Positions 46,875 through 57,801 of a stretch of 64,000 bases of DNA are shown piece after piece; positions within the stretch are counted from its first letter, which is position 1; every line of letters starts with the position of its first letter. The stretch is from contig NC_008709.1 of assembly GCF_000015285.1 (NCBI RefSeq), forward strand, positions 806,001 through 870,000, written 5' to 3'. A program made the translations under genes and the position numbers. The DNA is from Psychromonas ingrahamii 37 (GTDB lineage: Bacteria > Pseudomonadota > Gammaproteobacteria > Enterobacterales > Psychromonadaceae). Below the pieces are notes generated by a model that made no database searches, was not told the origin of the DNA, and saw only the letters and a list, made by a program, of their open reading frames with translations.

Positions 46875-46917
46875 ATTAGCTTATGCTAATATAGTTTTAT
46901 CTTATTTCCAAGCTCAA
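46875..46917 (-). promoter_or_regulatory. Promoter and palindromic operator of the RND operon
   Basis: On the minus strand, TTGAGC (complement of 46912-46917) and TATATT (complement of 46888-46893) are 18 bp apart. The palindrome ATTAGC-N4-GCTAAT (46875-46890) overlaps the -10 box and start point, a usual place for a repressor. No regulator gene is adjacent. Confidence 0.5.
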
Positions 46918-46980
46918 AATGTTATATCATTAAATGTAGTTATTATCTGCCCGGTTGTGTTTGATTTCTGAGCTAAAAAG

Positions 46981-47147
46981 CGATAAAAGCTATAAAAGCC
47001 ATAAGGCTGTAAAGCTAAAAAGCGGTAAGGCTGTAATGGGATAAAGGCTATAAGGCTATAAAGCTATAAAGCTATAAGGCTATAAGGCTATAAGGCTATA
47101 AGGCTATAAGGCTATAAGGCTATAAGGCTATAAGGCTATAAAGCAAA
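46981..47147. repeat. Tandem 8-bp repeat, 12 clean units plus degenerate flank
   Basis: Twelve consecutive 8-bp units of AAGGCTAT or AAAGCTAT fill 47044-47139, preceded from 46981 by about eight degenerate units such as AAAGCCAT, AAGGCTGT and AAGCGGT. It is the same family as the array at 6997-7092. It lies between the divergent RND operon and mazG. Confidence 0.95.
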
Positions 47148-47284
47148 GATCTCAGTGGCTGCTTAACAGCACCTTATTGTAGTGTGCGTCTGTATATCCC
47201 GTGATCATTCATATCCTGTTTATAATCTTCGACAATTCATTTATTCTTAGCAGTTTATTTATTAATGTTATTAAGGATCTCTTT

Positions 47285-48103
47285 ATGCCAACGGCTAATT
47301 TACAACCTCTGTTAAAGATTATGGAACAACTGCGCGATCCTGAAAATGGCTGTCCCTGGGACAACAAACAAACCTTTGATTCCATTGTGTCTCATACTAT
47401 AGAAGAAGCTTACGAGGTTGCTGACGCTATAAAGCTGAAAGACTTCGATGAGTTAAAAGGGGAGCTGGGGGATTTATTATTTCAAGTGGTCTTTTATGCG
47501 CAGATGGCAAAAGAGCAGGGGCTGTTTGAGTTTAATGATATTATTGAGGCGATCAGCGAAAAGCTGATTCGTCGCCATCCGCACGTATTTGCCAAGGCCG
47601 AGTTTGCCAGTGAAGACGCCATTCATGCCAACTGGGAAGCTGAAAAAGACAAGGAGCGTGCCGCAAAAGCGTTGTCAGAAAATAAAAGCGACAGTCTATT
47701 AGATAATATTCCCTTAAGCTTACCGGCATTAAACCGTGCTTATAAAATTCAAAAACGCTGTGCGAGTGTGGGCTTTGATTGGGATAGTTTGCCGCCTGTT
47801 GTTGATAAAATTTATGAAGAGATAGACGAAGTGTTAGTGGAAGTAAAACGTGATGATCTCAGCGAGCAGCAACAACAGGCGCGTATTGAAGAAGAGTTAG
47901 GGGATCTGTTATTTGCAAATGTGAATTTAGTGCGTCATTTAAAATGCAATCCTGAACAAGTATTACGTCAGGCGAACAGTAAATTCGAAAAACGTTTTCG
48001 TCTGGTTGAGTTAGCTGTATTAAAACAGGGGAAAAAAATGCAGGACTGCACCATCGATGAGTTGGATGCAGTTTGGGAACAAGTCAAAAAGCAGCAGGGT
48101 TAA
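47285..48103 (+). CDS. mazG: Nucleoside triphosphate pyrophosphohydrolase MazG
   Basis: Hydrolyses nucleoside triphosphates to monophosphates, a house-cleaning role. From ATG 47285 (AAGGA upstream) it has 272 residues (E. coli 263) and two MazG repeats: LRDPENGCPWDNKQTFDSI followed by HTIEEAYEVADAI and ELGDLLFQVVFYA in the first, and KIYEEIDEVLVEV with EEELGDLLFANVNLVRHL in the second, giving the EExxE and ExxD metal-binding sets. An upstream in-frame extension to 47201 has no family support. Confidence 0.95.
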   Translation: MPTANLQPLLKIMEQLRDPENGCPWDNKQTFDSIVSHTIEEAYEVADAIKLKDFDELKGELGDLLFQVVFYAQMAKEQGLFEFNDIIEAISEKLIRRHPHVFAKAEFASEDAIHANWEAEKDKERAAKALSENKSDSLLDNIPLSLPALNRAYKIQKRCASVGFDWDSLPPVVDKIYEEIDEVLVEVKRDDLSEQQQQARIEEELGDLLFANVNLVRHLKCNPEQVLRQANSKFEKRFRLVELAVLKQGKKMQDCTIDELDAVWEQVKKQQG

Positions 48104-48106
48104 AGT

Positions 48107-48133
48107 GCTGTCGGCTGATAGCTGATAACTGCT
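48107..48133. repeat. Short run of degenerate 7-mers after mazG
   Basis: Directly after the mazG stop, GCTGTCG-GCTGATA-GCTGATA-ACTGCT is a run of 7-mers of the same RGCTRTC family as at 21031 and 53186. Short and degenerate, but the words match. Confidence 0.7.
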
Positions 48134-48271
48134 AACCCCCTTAAAAAGCAAGGGTTATTTAAATAGAAACGATAAAAAAGTACCTTTGCAATATTCGAGT
48201 TCGATCACTGTTTATTTTTATATTATAGGTACGATAGCCTTTCGTTAATGTTGGCAATATTTAAAGTAACC

Positions 48272-48299
48272 TTGACGAATTAGACAGGGTGTTTAATAC
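48272..48299 (+). promoter_or_regulatory. Candidate sigma-70 promoter of the porin gene
   Basis: TTGACG (48272-48277) and TAATAC (48294-48299) with 16-bp spacing lie about 180 bp before the porin start, which implies a long 5' leader. Confidence 0.55.
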
Positions 48300-48353
48300 G
48301 GGCAGTAAATAATTTATCAACGTTTGCTAGGTGGCAAGCTAGTAAATTATACA

Positions 48354-48403
48354 GAGTAAAGAACATTTCTTATTACCTGGTAATAATGAGGCAGACTTTA
48401 CTC
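48354..48403 (+). promoter_or_regulatory. Nested hairpin in the porin 5' leader
   Basis: Outer stem GAGTAAAG (48354-48361) with CTTTACTC (48396-48403), enclosing an inner hairpin TTATTAC (48370-48376) with GTAATAA (48380-48386) on a 3-base loop. Porin mRNAs commonly carry structured leaders that small RNAs target; that role is inferred. Confidence 0.5.
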
Positions 48404-48480
48404 AAGATTAGCGCCGAGCATACACTATTATGCTGTATTGCCTGCGCATTTAACCTAAAAAAAAGATAAACAGGAAAACT

Positions 48481-49455
48481 ATGAAAAAAACATTACTAGC
48501 AGTCGCAATCCCAGCACTTTTATTCGCCAACGCAAGTTCAGCGGTTGAATTATACAACGATGCAGCTAATACTTTTTCTATCGGCGGCCATGTTGCAATG
48601 GGTTTAGCTGGATCAGATGAAGGCGAAACTCAGGTAGCTTCAGTATCACCGCGTATCAATTTTGAAGCTACTCGTGATTTAGGCGAAGGTTACACTATGT
48701 TTCTTCGCACTGAGTGGTCAGTAAATACATTAGACGGCGGAGCAAACTCATTTTCCACACGTTTAGGTTACCTTGGGCTTAGCCATGCAGACAACGGTAC
48801 TGCTATCATCGGTACACAATGGTCTCCATACTACAGTGTTGGTGGCGTTGCAGATTTACCTGTTGCATTCGCTAACGGATCTTTATACAGCGACCACTAT
48901 AATCTTGGTACAGGACGTGCTGAAAGAATGGTCAGTTACAGCAATAAACTAGATTTAGGCACTGCAGGCGCGCTTAAATTAGGTCTAGGTTGGCAGGGTA
49001 AGCACGCTGCATATGATACTCGTGTGCAAGCGGCATTAACCTACTCAGTAATGGACGTAACTCTAGGTTATGCACACAACACCGGTGATGTTGCTGCAGA
49101 CAAAGCTGTTTCAAATATTGTTTCAGCAAAATATGGTTCTTACGGTAACGGATTATATGCAGCCGTTTCTTATGCTGACAACGAGTTTATGAACAATGCA
49201 CTTGCTGAAACATCGCAGACAAGCGCGATTGCAGCTTACGCATTACCAAGCAGCGTAAACCTCAGTGTTAACTATGAAACTGTTGAAAATGATCTAACTA
49301 ATAAGACATTAAATGAATCAACGGCATTCCAGGTAGAATACAAGCCGTTTAACAATGTTCTGACTTATGTTGGTTACCAGGTTGATCTTGGTGACGACGA
49401 TGCTACTACTGCAGATGATAACAAGTGGGCACTTGGTGCACGTTTATACCTATAA
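48481..49455 (+). CDS. Outer-membrane porin (OmpC/OmpU-like)
   Basis: A 324-residue precursor of a trimeric beta-barrel porin for passive diffusion. The signal peptide MKKTLLAVAIPALLFANASSA is followed by VELYNDAANTFSIGGHVAMG, then amphipathic strands, SPRINFEATRDLGEGYTMFLRTEWSV, LGYLGLSHADNGTAIIGTQWSPYY typical of loop 3, and a terminal aromatic strand KWALGARLYL. The style matches Vibrio and Psychromonas general porins. It has its own promoter, a long leader and a strong terminator. Codon use looks biased to frequent codons, suggesting high expression. Confidence 0.9.
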   Translation: MKKTLLAVAIPALLFANASSAVELYNDAANTFSIGGHVAMGLAGSDEGETQVASVSPRINFEATRDLGEGYTMFLRTEWSVNTLDGGANSFSTRLGYLGLSHADNGTAIIGTQWSPYYSVGGVADLPVAFANGSLYSDHYNLGTGRAERMVSYSNKLDLGTAGALKLGLGWQGKHAAYDTRVQAALTYSVMDVTLGYAHNTGDVAADKAVSNIVSAKYGSYGNGLYAAVSYADNEFMNNALAETSQTSAIAAYALPSSVNLSVNYETVENDLTNKTLNESTAFQVEYKPFNNVLTYVGYQVDLGDDDATTADDNKWALGARLYL

Positions 49456-49505
49456 GGTATAGTGTTGTCTAAAAAACCTCGGTTTTTAAACTAAGATAAT
49501 ATTGG

Positions 49506-49549
49506 AACGGTCTTGAATGCATCTATAAAGCATTTAAGACCGTTTTTTT
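49506..49549 (+). terminator. Intrinsic terminator after the porin gene
   Basis: AACGGTCTTGAATGC (49506-49520) pairs with GCATTTAAGACCGTT (49530-49544), 15 pairs including one G-U, then a T tract. A very strong terminator, in keeping with a highly transcribed porin gene. Confidence 0.95.
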
Positions 49550-49621
49550 AATTTATAATCAATTAATATCAACTTAGCTGTTGTAGACCCTTATTCTATA
49601 AACCAAAAAATTGATTCAATG

Positions 49622-49715
49622 ACCCCGTCAATTCATTTAATCACCCCGTCAATTCATTTAATCACCCCGTTAATTCATTTAATCACTCCGTTAATTCATT
49701 TAATCACTCCGTTAA
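49622..49715. repeat. 21-bp tandem repeat, four full units plus a half
   Basis: Unit ACYCCGTYAATTCATTTAATC at 49622, 49643, 49664 and 49685, with a partial copy at 49706. Changes between units are C-to-T only at two positions. Because 21 is a multiple of three the array reads as a seven-residue repeat in an ORF (49619-49858), but no ribosome site or family supports translation. Confidence 0.95.
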
Positions 49716-49876
49716 CAGGCAATAACCCCGTTTTAAGAAAAGATAAAATTGAAATAACGCCACTAAAAATTCACCCGGCAGATCTCTTCTGCGCATTGCT
49801 CGCGATCAACAATAAAGTGCTAAATTTTTTAGTCATTAACATAGCTGCATGTTTTTAAGTTAATGAATAGAAAAGA

Positions 49877-49905
49877 TTGTCGAAAATGAGCGCTCTTGCT
49901 ATACT
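49877..49905 (+). promoter_or_regulatory. Sigma-70 promoter of pyrG
   Basis: TTGTCG (49877-49882) and TATACT (49900-49905) at the ideal 17-bp spacing, about 160 bp before pyrG. The spacer includes the palindrome GAGCGCTC. Confidence 0.7.
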
Positions 49906-50051
49906 ATATTCCCATCTAAATGCTCTAAATTCTCATTTTAAAATTGTAATAAATTACCTGCTTATTATTAACCTCAGTGATTTCGTAAGCTGATGGTTTT
50001 TTGCGTTTTTATTTTTACAATTGAAGCTGAGTTTATTTTTCCCATTCCTAA

Positions 50052-51704
<1,653 letters not shown>

Positions 51705-51714
51705 TTTTTGTTGA

Positions 51715-51761
51715 CCAGATCACTTTTTTTTGTTAAAAAATAACGCATTAAAGTGATCTGG
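51715..51761. other. 12-bp inverted repeat between pyrG and eno
   Basis: CCAGATCACTTT (51715-51726) and AAAGTGATCTGG (51750-51761) are exact complements around 23 bases that include a T-run/A-run mini-hairpin. No T tract follows the outer stem, so it is not a standard terminator; the inner T tract might act with an upstream structure. It could be an RNA processing or attenuation structure within a pyrG-eno mRNA. Confidence 0.7.
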
Positions 51762-51771
51762 AATTATATAA

Positions 51772-53121
<1,350 letters not shown>

Positions 53122-53146
53122 TTTAAACTAATTCAGTTTGAATCAT

Positions 53147-53174
53147 AATCCTCACTCCGGTGGGGATTTTTTTT
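53147..53174 (+). terminator. Intrinsic terminator after eno
   Basis: AATCCTCAC (53147-53155) pairs with GTGGGGATT (53160-53168, one T-G wobble) on a TCCG loop, followed by eight T residues overlapping the stem. Confidence 0.93.
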
Positions 53175-53185
53175 GCCTGAAGAAA

Positions 53186-53248
53186 AGCTGTCGAGCTGTC
53201 GGCTGTCCGTTGATGGCTGTCGGCTCGATGGCTGATGGCTCGATGCTC
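53186..53248. repeat. Degenerate 7-mer tandem repeat after eno
   Basis: A run of GCTGTCG, GCTGTCC, GTTGATG, GCTGTCG, GCTCGATG, GCTGATG and GCTCGATG words. It is the 7-mer family of 21031-21114 in the opposite orientation, less regular. Confidence 0.8.
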
Positions 53249-53356
53249 AAAGGGATTGGGCGAATTTAGTGGGTTAGATCATTTATTAACAAAAAAAGAA
53301 AGAGTAAACTACTGCCTCTTTTAAAAATAATGTCACAGTGGAGATAGTAGTCAAAA

Positions 53357-53926
53357 ATGAGTATGGAATTATTAGTCGAAGTCTTAGGTTGGACGAGTGT
53401 CCTTTTTTATATTTTATTATTGGTTTTTAATGGCATGAAAAGAGTGCGTCTTGCTTCTTTTCTTTCTGTTGCTAATGATACCCTTTGGGGATTGCTAATC
53501 GGTGTTATGCCTAAGGTGTTACTGAACTTAGTCGTTGGTGGTGTTACTTTATACCGTTATGCTTGTGATTTTACTAAGACCCCTAAAAAAATTATTAACC
53601 TATTGTTAGTACTGATGTTGGCTGGTTTTGCTTATTTTGCCAATTTTGCAATTAACAGTTATTTGGCAAATCCATCCTTAGGATTGTTACTAACTTGGGT
53701 TGATTTTACGGTGATATTAACCGCATTAAGTATGAAACGTCTGCGTTTATTTCAAATTTTAATGCTTAGCTCAGCGTTCGTCGGAGGTTATGCCTATTAC
53801 CTGCTTGGCATTGAACAGATGGTGGTGATTAAAATAATTGTCGGTATGCTGACAACTTATAAAATTTTTATTCACCCGGTTTTTCCACAGCTTGAAAACA
53901 AGCTATTATTTTGGAAAGCGGCTTAA
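53357..53926 (+). CDS. Small multi-pass membrane protein (YgjV-like)
   Basis: A 189-residue hydrophobic protein with about six membrane segments, organised as two similar halves: LGWTSVLFYILLLVFNGMKRVRLASFLSVANDTLWGLLIGVMPKVLLNLVVGGVTLYRY and, later, LLTWVDFTVILTALSMKRLRLFQILMLSSAFVGGYAYYLLG. This resembles the YgjV family of uncharacterised inner-membrane proteins and, more distantly, PQ-loop folds; I am not certain of the family. Function unknown. It stands between eno and ftsB and seems to be monocistronic. Confidence 0.6.
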   Translation: MSMELLVEVLGWTSVLFYILLLVFNGMKRVRLASFLSVANDTLWGLLIGVMPKVLLNLVVGGVTLYRYACDFTKTPKKIINLLLVLMLAGFAYFANFAINSYLANPSLGLLLTWVDFTVILTALSMKRLRLFQILMLSSAFVGGYAYYLLGIEQMVVIKIIVGMLTTYKIFIHPVFPQLENKLLFWKAA

Positions 53927-54093
53927 TCGTTTATTCATCTTAATTAAATCGGGTATTAGAAAATGATAGCTTGTGGATCCTTGTCTTTTGATGGGGATTT
54001 TTTACTTGTTAGCGTGCGTTTAAATTTAACGCTTAATATGTAAAAATAACCTCCTATTAACCTTACTCGTTTTACTGTGGAGCCTGACCTTTT

Positions 54094-54372
54094 ATGCGTT
54101 TATTTGTGTTTTTTATGCTCTGTTTGCTGGTTTTGTTACAATACCACCTCTGGTTTGGAAAAAATGGATTAGGGGATCGGCATAATTTGCAGGAAGAGGT
54201 TACTCTTATTCTGGAAAATAACAGTGAATTAAGGCAGCGTAATCAGATGATGTTTTCTGAAATAAAAGATCTCAAAGAGGGGACGGACGCAATAGAAGAA
54301 CGTGCGCGCAATGAGTTAGGTTTAGTTAAAGAGGGTGAAACTTTTTTCCGTATTGTGCCAAAAGAAGATTAA
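54094..54372 (+). CDS. ftsB: Cell division protein FtsB
   Basis: Bitopic division protein of the FtsQLB complex that activates septal peptidoglycan synthesis. The 92-residue protein has one membrane segment (about 3-20), a coiled coil of Leu/Glu/Asn repeats (about 31-62; LQEEVTLILENNSELRQRNQM) and the C-terminal AIEERARNELGLVKEGETFFRI, the FtsB/DivIC signature. It starts the ftsB-ispD-ispF-truD-surE block and lies three bases before ispD. Confidence 0.95.
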   Translation: MRLFVFFMLCLLVLLQYHLWFGKNGLGDRHNLQEEVTLILENNSELRQRNQMMFSEIKDLKEGTDAIEERARNELGLVKEGETFFRIVPKED

Positions 54373-54375
54373 TGA

Positions 54376-55065
54376 ATGAGTCGATTAAATTTAAATGCGG
54401 TGATTGCCGCTGCTGGGATAGGTCAACGTGTTGGGGCCCATATCCCTAAACAATACCTGCCCCTGTTAGGTAAGACAATTATCGAACACAGCATCGCGCC
54501 ATTTTTGAACCACCCTGATATAAAAAAGGTCATTGTTGTCATTGCAGAGAATGATTGTTGGTTTGCACAGCTGCCGCTTGCTGAAAATTCTAAGATAAAA
54601 GTGGTTATTGGCGGAAAAGAGCGTGTTGATTCTGTGTTATGTGCATTAAAAGTGCTGCCGAGCGAGGAATATGTTCTGGTGCATGACGCGGCACGCCCCT
54701 GTATTAAAAGCACCGATATCAATAAACTTATCAATACGGCAGTGCAGTCAAAACATGGCGCAATTCTTGGGACTCGGGTACGCGATACCATGAAACGCAG
54801 TGATTTCGATGGTCAGATCACTCAGACTGTCAGTAGGACAAATCTTTGGCATGCTTTGACACCGCAGATGTTTGAAAATAAAGTATTAATTAATGCGATA
54901 GAAAGCGCCGAATTTCCAGAGCAGATCACCGATGAGGCATCGGCAATGGAAATGGCAGGATTACCGGTTGCCATCATTGAAGGGCGTAGTGATAATTTAA
55001 AAGTGACTCGATCTGAAGATTTAACACTCGCCGAATTATATTTATCATCACCAACAAGCAAATAA
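54376..55065 (+). CDS. ispD: 4-diphosphocytidyl-2-C-methyl-D-erythritol synthase
   Basis: Third step of the MEP isoprenoid pathway, coupling MEP with CTP. The 229-residue protein has the nucleotide-binding start VIAAAGIGQRVGAHIPKQYLPLLGKTI, the later VHDAARPCI, RVRDTMKR and TDEASAMEMAGLPVAIIEGRSDNLKVTRSEDL. It sits between ftsB and ispF, 13 bp before the latter. CTP is supplied by the nearby PyrG, though the genes are not one operon. Confidence 0.97.
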   Translation: MSRLNLNAVIAAAGIGQRVGAHIPKQYLPLLGKTIIEHSIAPFLNHPDIKKVIVVIAENDCWFAQLPLAENSKIKVVIGGKERVDSVLCALKVLPSEEYVLVHDAARPCIKSTDINKLINTAVQSKHGAILGTRVRDTMKRSDFDGQITQTVSRTNLWHALTPQMFENKVLINAIESAEFPEQITDEASAMEMAGLPVAIIEGRSDNLKVTRSEDLTLAELYLSSPTSK

Positions 55066-55078
55066 TAAAGGGTAACTT

Positions 55079-55561
55079 ATGATCCGTATCGGACATGGCT
55101 TTGATGTGCACAAATTTGGTGGGCAAGGACCTATCACTATTGCCGGCGTGAAAATCCCTTATCATCAGGGATTAATTGCACATTCCGATGGTGACGTGGC
55201 TTTACATGCATTATGTGATGCCCTGTTAGGGGCATTAGCATTAGGTGATATCGGTCGTCACTTTCCAGACAATGATCCGCAGTATGCAGGGATTGATAGC
55301 CGAAAATTATTGGAAAATGTTTTTCTGCAGGTTAAAGAGCGCGGTTATCAAATTGGAAATATAGATCTGACTATTGTTGCGGAACAACCTAAGATGGCCG
55401 CGTTTATTCCAGATATGTGCGTCGAAATCTCACAACTCGTCGACACTGAAATCCAAAATGTTAATGTCAAAGCGACGACGACGGAAAGATTAGGTGCGAT
55501 TGGGCGTAGCGAAGGAATCGCTACGCATGCTGTGGTTTTATTAATGAAGAAAAAAATATGA
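55079..55561 (+). CDS. ispF: 2-C-methyl-D-erythritol 2,4-cyclodiphosphate synthase
   Basis: Fifth step of the MEP pathway. The 160-residue protein (E. coli 159) has the metal site [10 protein letters not shown] with D8 and H10, [41 protein letters not shown] and [21 protein letters not shown]. Its stop overlaps the truD start by four bases (ATGA). Confidence 0.97.
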   Translation: MIRIGHGFDVHKFGGQGPITIAGVKIPYHQGLIAHSDGDVALHALCDALLGALALGDIGRHFPDNDPQYAGIDSRKLLENVFLQVKERGYQIGNIDLTIVAEQPKMAAFIPDMCVEISQLVDTEIQNVNVKATTTERLGAIGRSEGIATHAVVLLMKKKI

Positions 55562-56592
55562 CAGAAGAAGAAAAACAAGTATTTAACTTAGATTTTAATT
55601 ATCTGTATGGCGCGCCACAAAGTGAAGGTATATTTAAACAGTCATGTGAAGACTTTAACGTTGAGGAAAACCTTGGGTTTGAGTTAACGGGTGAGGGGGA
55701 ACATGTTTGCTTATGGGTGCAAAAAGTGGGTGAAAATACGGCCTATCTAGCCAGGGAATTAGCCAAGTTTGCTGCTATTCCAGCTAAAAATGTCAGCTAC
55801 GCAGGACTTAAAGATCGAAATGCTGATACTAAACAGTGGTTTTCATTACATATTCCCGGAAAGATAACACCTGATTTTAGTACCTTTGAATCGCCCGGTG
55901 TGACTATCCTTAATGTTGTTCGCCATAATAAAAAGATTAAAATAGGGGCATTAGCGGGTAATACTTTTGCCATTGTTATACGTGAAATTAGTGATAAAAG
56001 TGCAATGGAAAAAGCACTATTGCAGGTTCAAGGGGGTGTGCCAAATTATTATGGATCACAGCGTTTTGGTTTTGATGGACACAATGTTAATGCAGCATTA
56101 TTAATGTTCCGGGGCCGTAAAATTAAAGATCGTTTTAAACGCGGTATGTATTTAAGTGCTGCGCGCAGTTACTTGTTTAATCAGGTTGTGTCAGCACGTG
56201 TTAAAGATGATTTATATGATAAACCGATCCTCGGAGATTGTGTGCAGTTTGTGGCTAACCGTTCATTTTTCCCGCTAACGGAACTTGACAAGCAGACCAA
56301 GCAGCGGTTAAAAAGCCGCGAAGTTTGTTTGACAGCCCCTTTGTGGGGAGCGGGCGAATTGACTTCATTAGATGATGCAAAACAATATGAAAGTGAACTG
56401 TTAACCCCCTATCAGGAGATTCAAGCGGGGCTGGCTAAAAATGGCTTAAAGCAGGAGCGTCGTCCGCTATTATTAGTACCTGAAAAATTTTCATCAATCT
56501 GGCTGGATAATAAAACGGTCAGAGTTGAGTTTTATTTACCTTCTGGTTGTTACGCAACCAGTGTGTTGCGTGAATTAATAAAGGCAAGCTGA
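55558..56592 (+). CDS. truD: tRNA pseudouridine-13 synthase
   Basis: Makes pseudouridine at position 13 of tRNA-Glu. The 344-residue protein (E. coli 349) has the catalytic aspartate D86 in [19 protein letters not shown], the [15 protein letters not shown] motif and the [13 protein letters not shown]-terminus. It overlaps ispF (4 bp) and surE (1 bp), so this whole block is translationally coupled. Confidence 0.97.
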   Translation: MTEEEKQVFNLDFNYLYGAPQSEGIFKQSCEDFNVEENLGFELTGEGEHVCLWVQKVGENTAYLARELAKFAAIPAKNVSYAGLKDRNADTKQWFSLHIPGKITPDFSTFESPGVTILNVVRHNKKIKIGALAGNTFAIVIREISDKSAMEKALLQVQGGVPNYYGSQRFGFDGHNVNAALLMFRGRKIKDRFKRGMYLSAARSYLFNQVVSARVKDDLYDKPILGDCVQFVANRSFFPLTELDKQTKQRLKSREVCLTAPLWGAGELTSLDDAKQYESELLTPYQEIQAGLAKNGLKQERRPLLLVPEKFSSIWLDNKTVRVEFYLPSGCYATSVLRELIKAS

Positions 56593-57329
56593 TGACCCTA
56601 TTAATAAGTAATGATGATGGTGTTTATGCGCCTGGTTTAAACGCGTTATATCATGCATTAAAAGATCTGGCGGATGTGAAAGTGGTCGCGCCTGACCGAA
56701 ATCACAGTGGTGCGAGTAACGCACTAACATTAGAAAATCCATTACGTCTGCAGTATTTAGACAACGGTTTTATAGCGGTAAGTGGTACGCCGACGGATTG
56801 TGTGCATTTAGCGCTTAACAAAATCTGTATAACAGTGCCTAAATTAGTTGTGTCCGGGATTAATCATGGTGCAAATATGGGCGATGATGTGCTCTATTCG
56901 GGGACAGTTGCAGCAGCAATGGAGGGGCGATTTCTAGGTCTGCCTGCTATTGCTATTTCTTTGGCGGGTCAAACGCATTTTGAGAGTGCTGCTTTTTATG
57001 CAAAACAGCTGGTTGGCAAGTTATTAGCATCACCTTTATCAACAGATCAAGTGCTTAATGTGAATGTGCCTGATCTCCCTTTAGCGCAGATTAAAGGCAT
57101 TAAAATAACCCGCTTAGGGAAACGCCACAAAGCGGAAATGATTGAAAAAAGTGTTGACCCCAGAGGAAAAGAAATCTTTTGGGTTGGTCCTCCCGGGAAG
57201 ATTGCGGAAGCAGGTGACGGGACTGATTTCCATGCTATTGAAAATGGATATGTCTCAATCACTCCCCTTAAGATTGATTTAACCGCGACTGAGCAGTTAT
57301 CCGACCTGACAAAATGGTTAGACAAGTGA
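56592..57329 (+). CDS. surE: 5'/3'-nucleotidase SurE
   Basis: Metal-dependent nucleoside monophosphatase and exopolyphosphatase linked to stationary-phase survival. The 245-residue protein (E. coli 253) has the metal site [13 protein letters not shown] at the N-terminus, [28 protein letters not shown] and [32 protein letters not shown] 56592 shares a base with the truD stop. In many relatives pcm follows; here it does not. Confidence 0.97.
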   Translation: MTLLISNDDGVYAPGLNALYHALKDLADVKVVAPDRNHSGASNALTLENPLRLQYLDNGFIAVSGTPTDCVHLALNKICITVPKLVVSGINHGANMGDDVLYSGTVAAAMEGRFLGLPAIAISLAGQTHFESAAFYAKQLVGKLLASPLSTDQVLNVNVPDLPLAQIKGIKITRLGKRHKAEMIEKSVDPRGKEIFWVGPPGKIAEAGDGTDFHAIENGYVSITPLKIDLTATEQLSDLTKWLDK

Positions 57330-57702
57330 CCGACAAAATACTCATTTTAATGTAATAAAATAAGAAACGAGAGCTCAAGTATTACGCAGTTAACAAGACG
57401 CTCGTGACTCTCGCTTCACAATTATGGTCTGAACTATAATAGTATGGAAGGATTTTGAAGCGCTTTAGCTGATCACAATCGAGAGAATAACAGGATCTTC
57501 TGAATAAACAGCTGCAGCGCAGGTAGGGGGAATATTTAATACTCCCTTTTTTAATTCATTTGCTCTTATTGTAACGTGATTTTGTCATTGACTGGTAAAC
57601 TGCTTAGATTTTTGTTTAAAGCTGGTTTTCTGGAATCTATTTTTAGGCTTATATTTAGATCTTTTTTCAGTCACACCTTTAATATTATTAGGAGGGTAGG
57701 GA
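57330..57702. other. 373-bp region where pcm would be expected
   Basis: No gene on either strand. A G-run and TCCC with six T near 57523-57550 may act as a weak surE terminator. A TATAAT at 57435-57440 and a TTGTCA/TTAGAT pair near 57585-57613 are possible promoter parts for the following microprotein-nlpD-rpoS unit, but none is convincing. I found no recognisable remnant of pcm by eye. Confidence 0.5.
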
Positions 57703-57801
57703 ATGCGATCTAATTCTGGCAAACAGGGTTATTTTAAAAGTTGGCTGATATTTTTTTTAGCGCTCTTTTATACCCTGCTACTGAGAACTAATTACCGGTG
57801 A
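57703..57801 (+). CDS. 32-residue membrane microprotein overlapping nlpD
   Basis: ATG 57703 follows a strong AGGAGG ribosome site (from 57690) and encodes 32 residues with one hydrophobic segment (SWLIFFLALFYTLLL, 13-27) flanked by positive charges on both sides. Its TGA overlaps the nlpD GTG (GTGA), so nlpD translation is probably coupled to it. It has no family that I know. It could be a real microprotein or a leader peptide that controls nlpD and rpoS expression. Confidence 0.6.
   Translation: MRSNSGKQGYFKSWLIFFLALFYTLLLRTNYR

Larger units (their letters stand above)
48104..48480. other. 377-bp mazG-porin intergenic region
   Basis: Gene-free. It holds the short 7-mer run after mazG, the porin promoter near 48272-48299, and a leader of about 175 nt with a nested hairpin. 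The segment ACCCCCTT and AAGGGTT near 48135-48156 could pair as a weak mazG terminator, but no T tract follows. Confidence 0.6.

Noticed and set aside
49622-49715. Plasmid-type replication origin
   Set aside because: Iteron-like spacing but no rep or par gene and flanked by core chromosomal genes.
49619-49858. 79-codon ORF with a seven-residue repeat before pyrG
   Set aside because: It exists because the 21-bp tandem array keeps a frame; there is no ribosome site, and the part after the repeats has no recognisable family.
54423-54791. 122-codon minus-strand ORF inside ispD
   Set aside because: Shadow of ispD; the forward gene has full family motifs.
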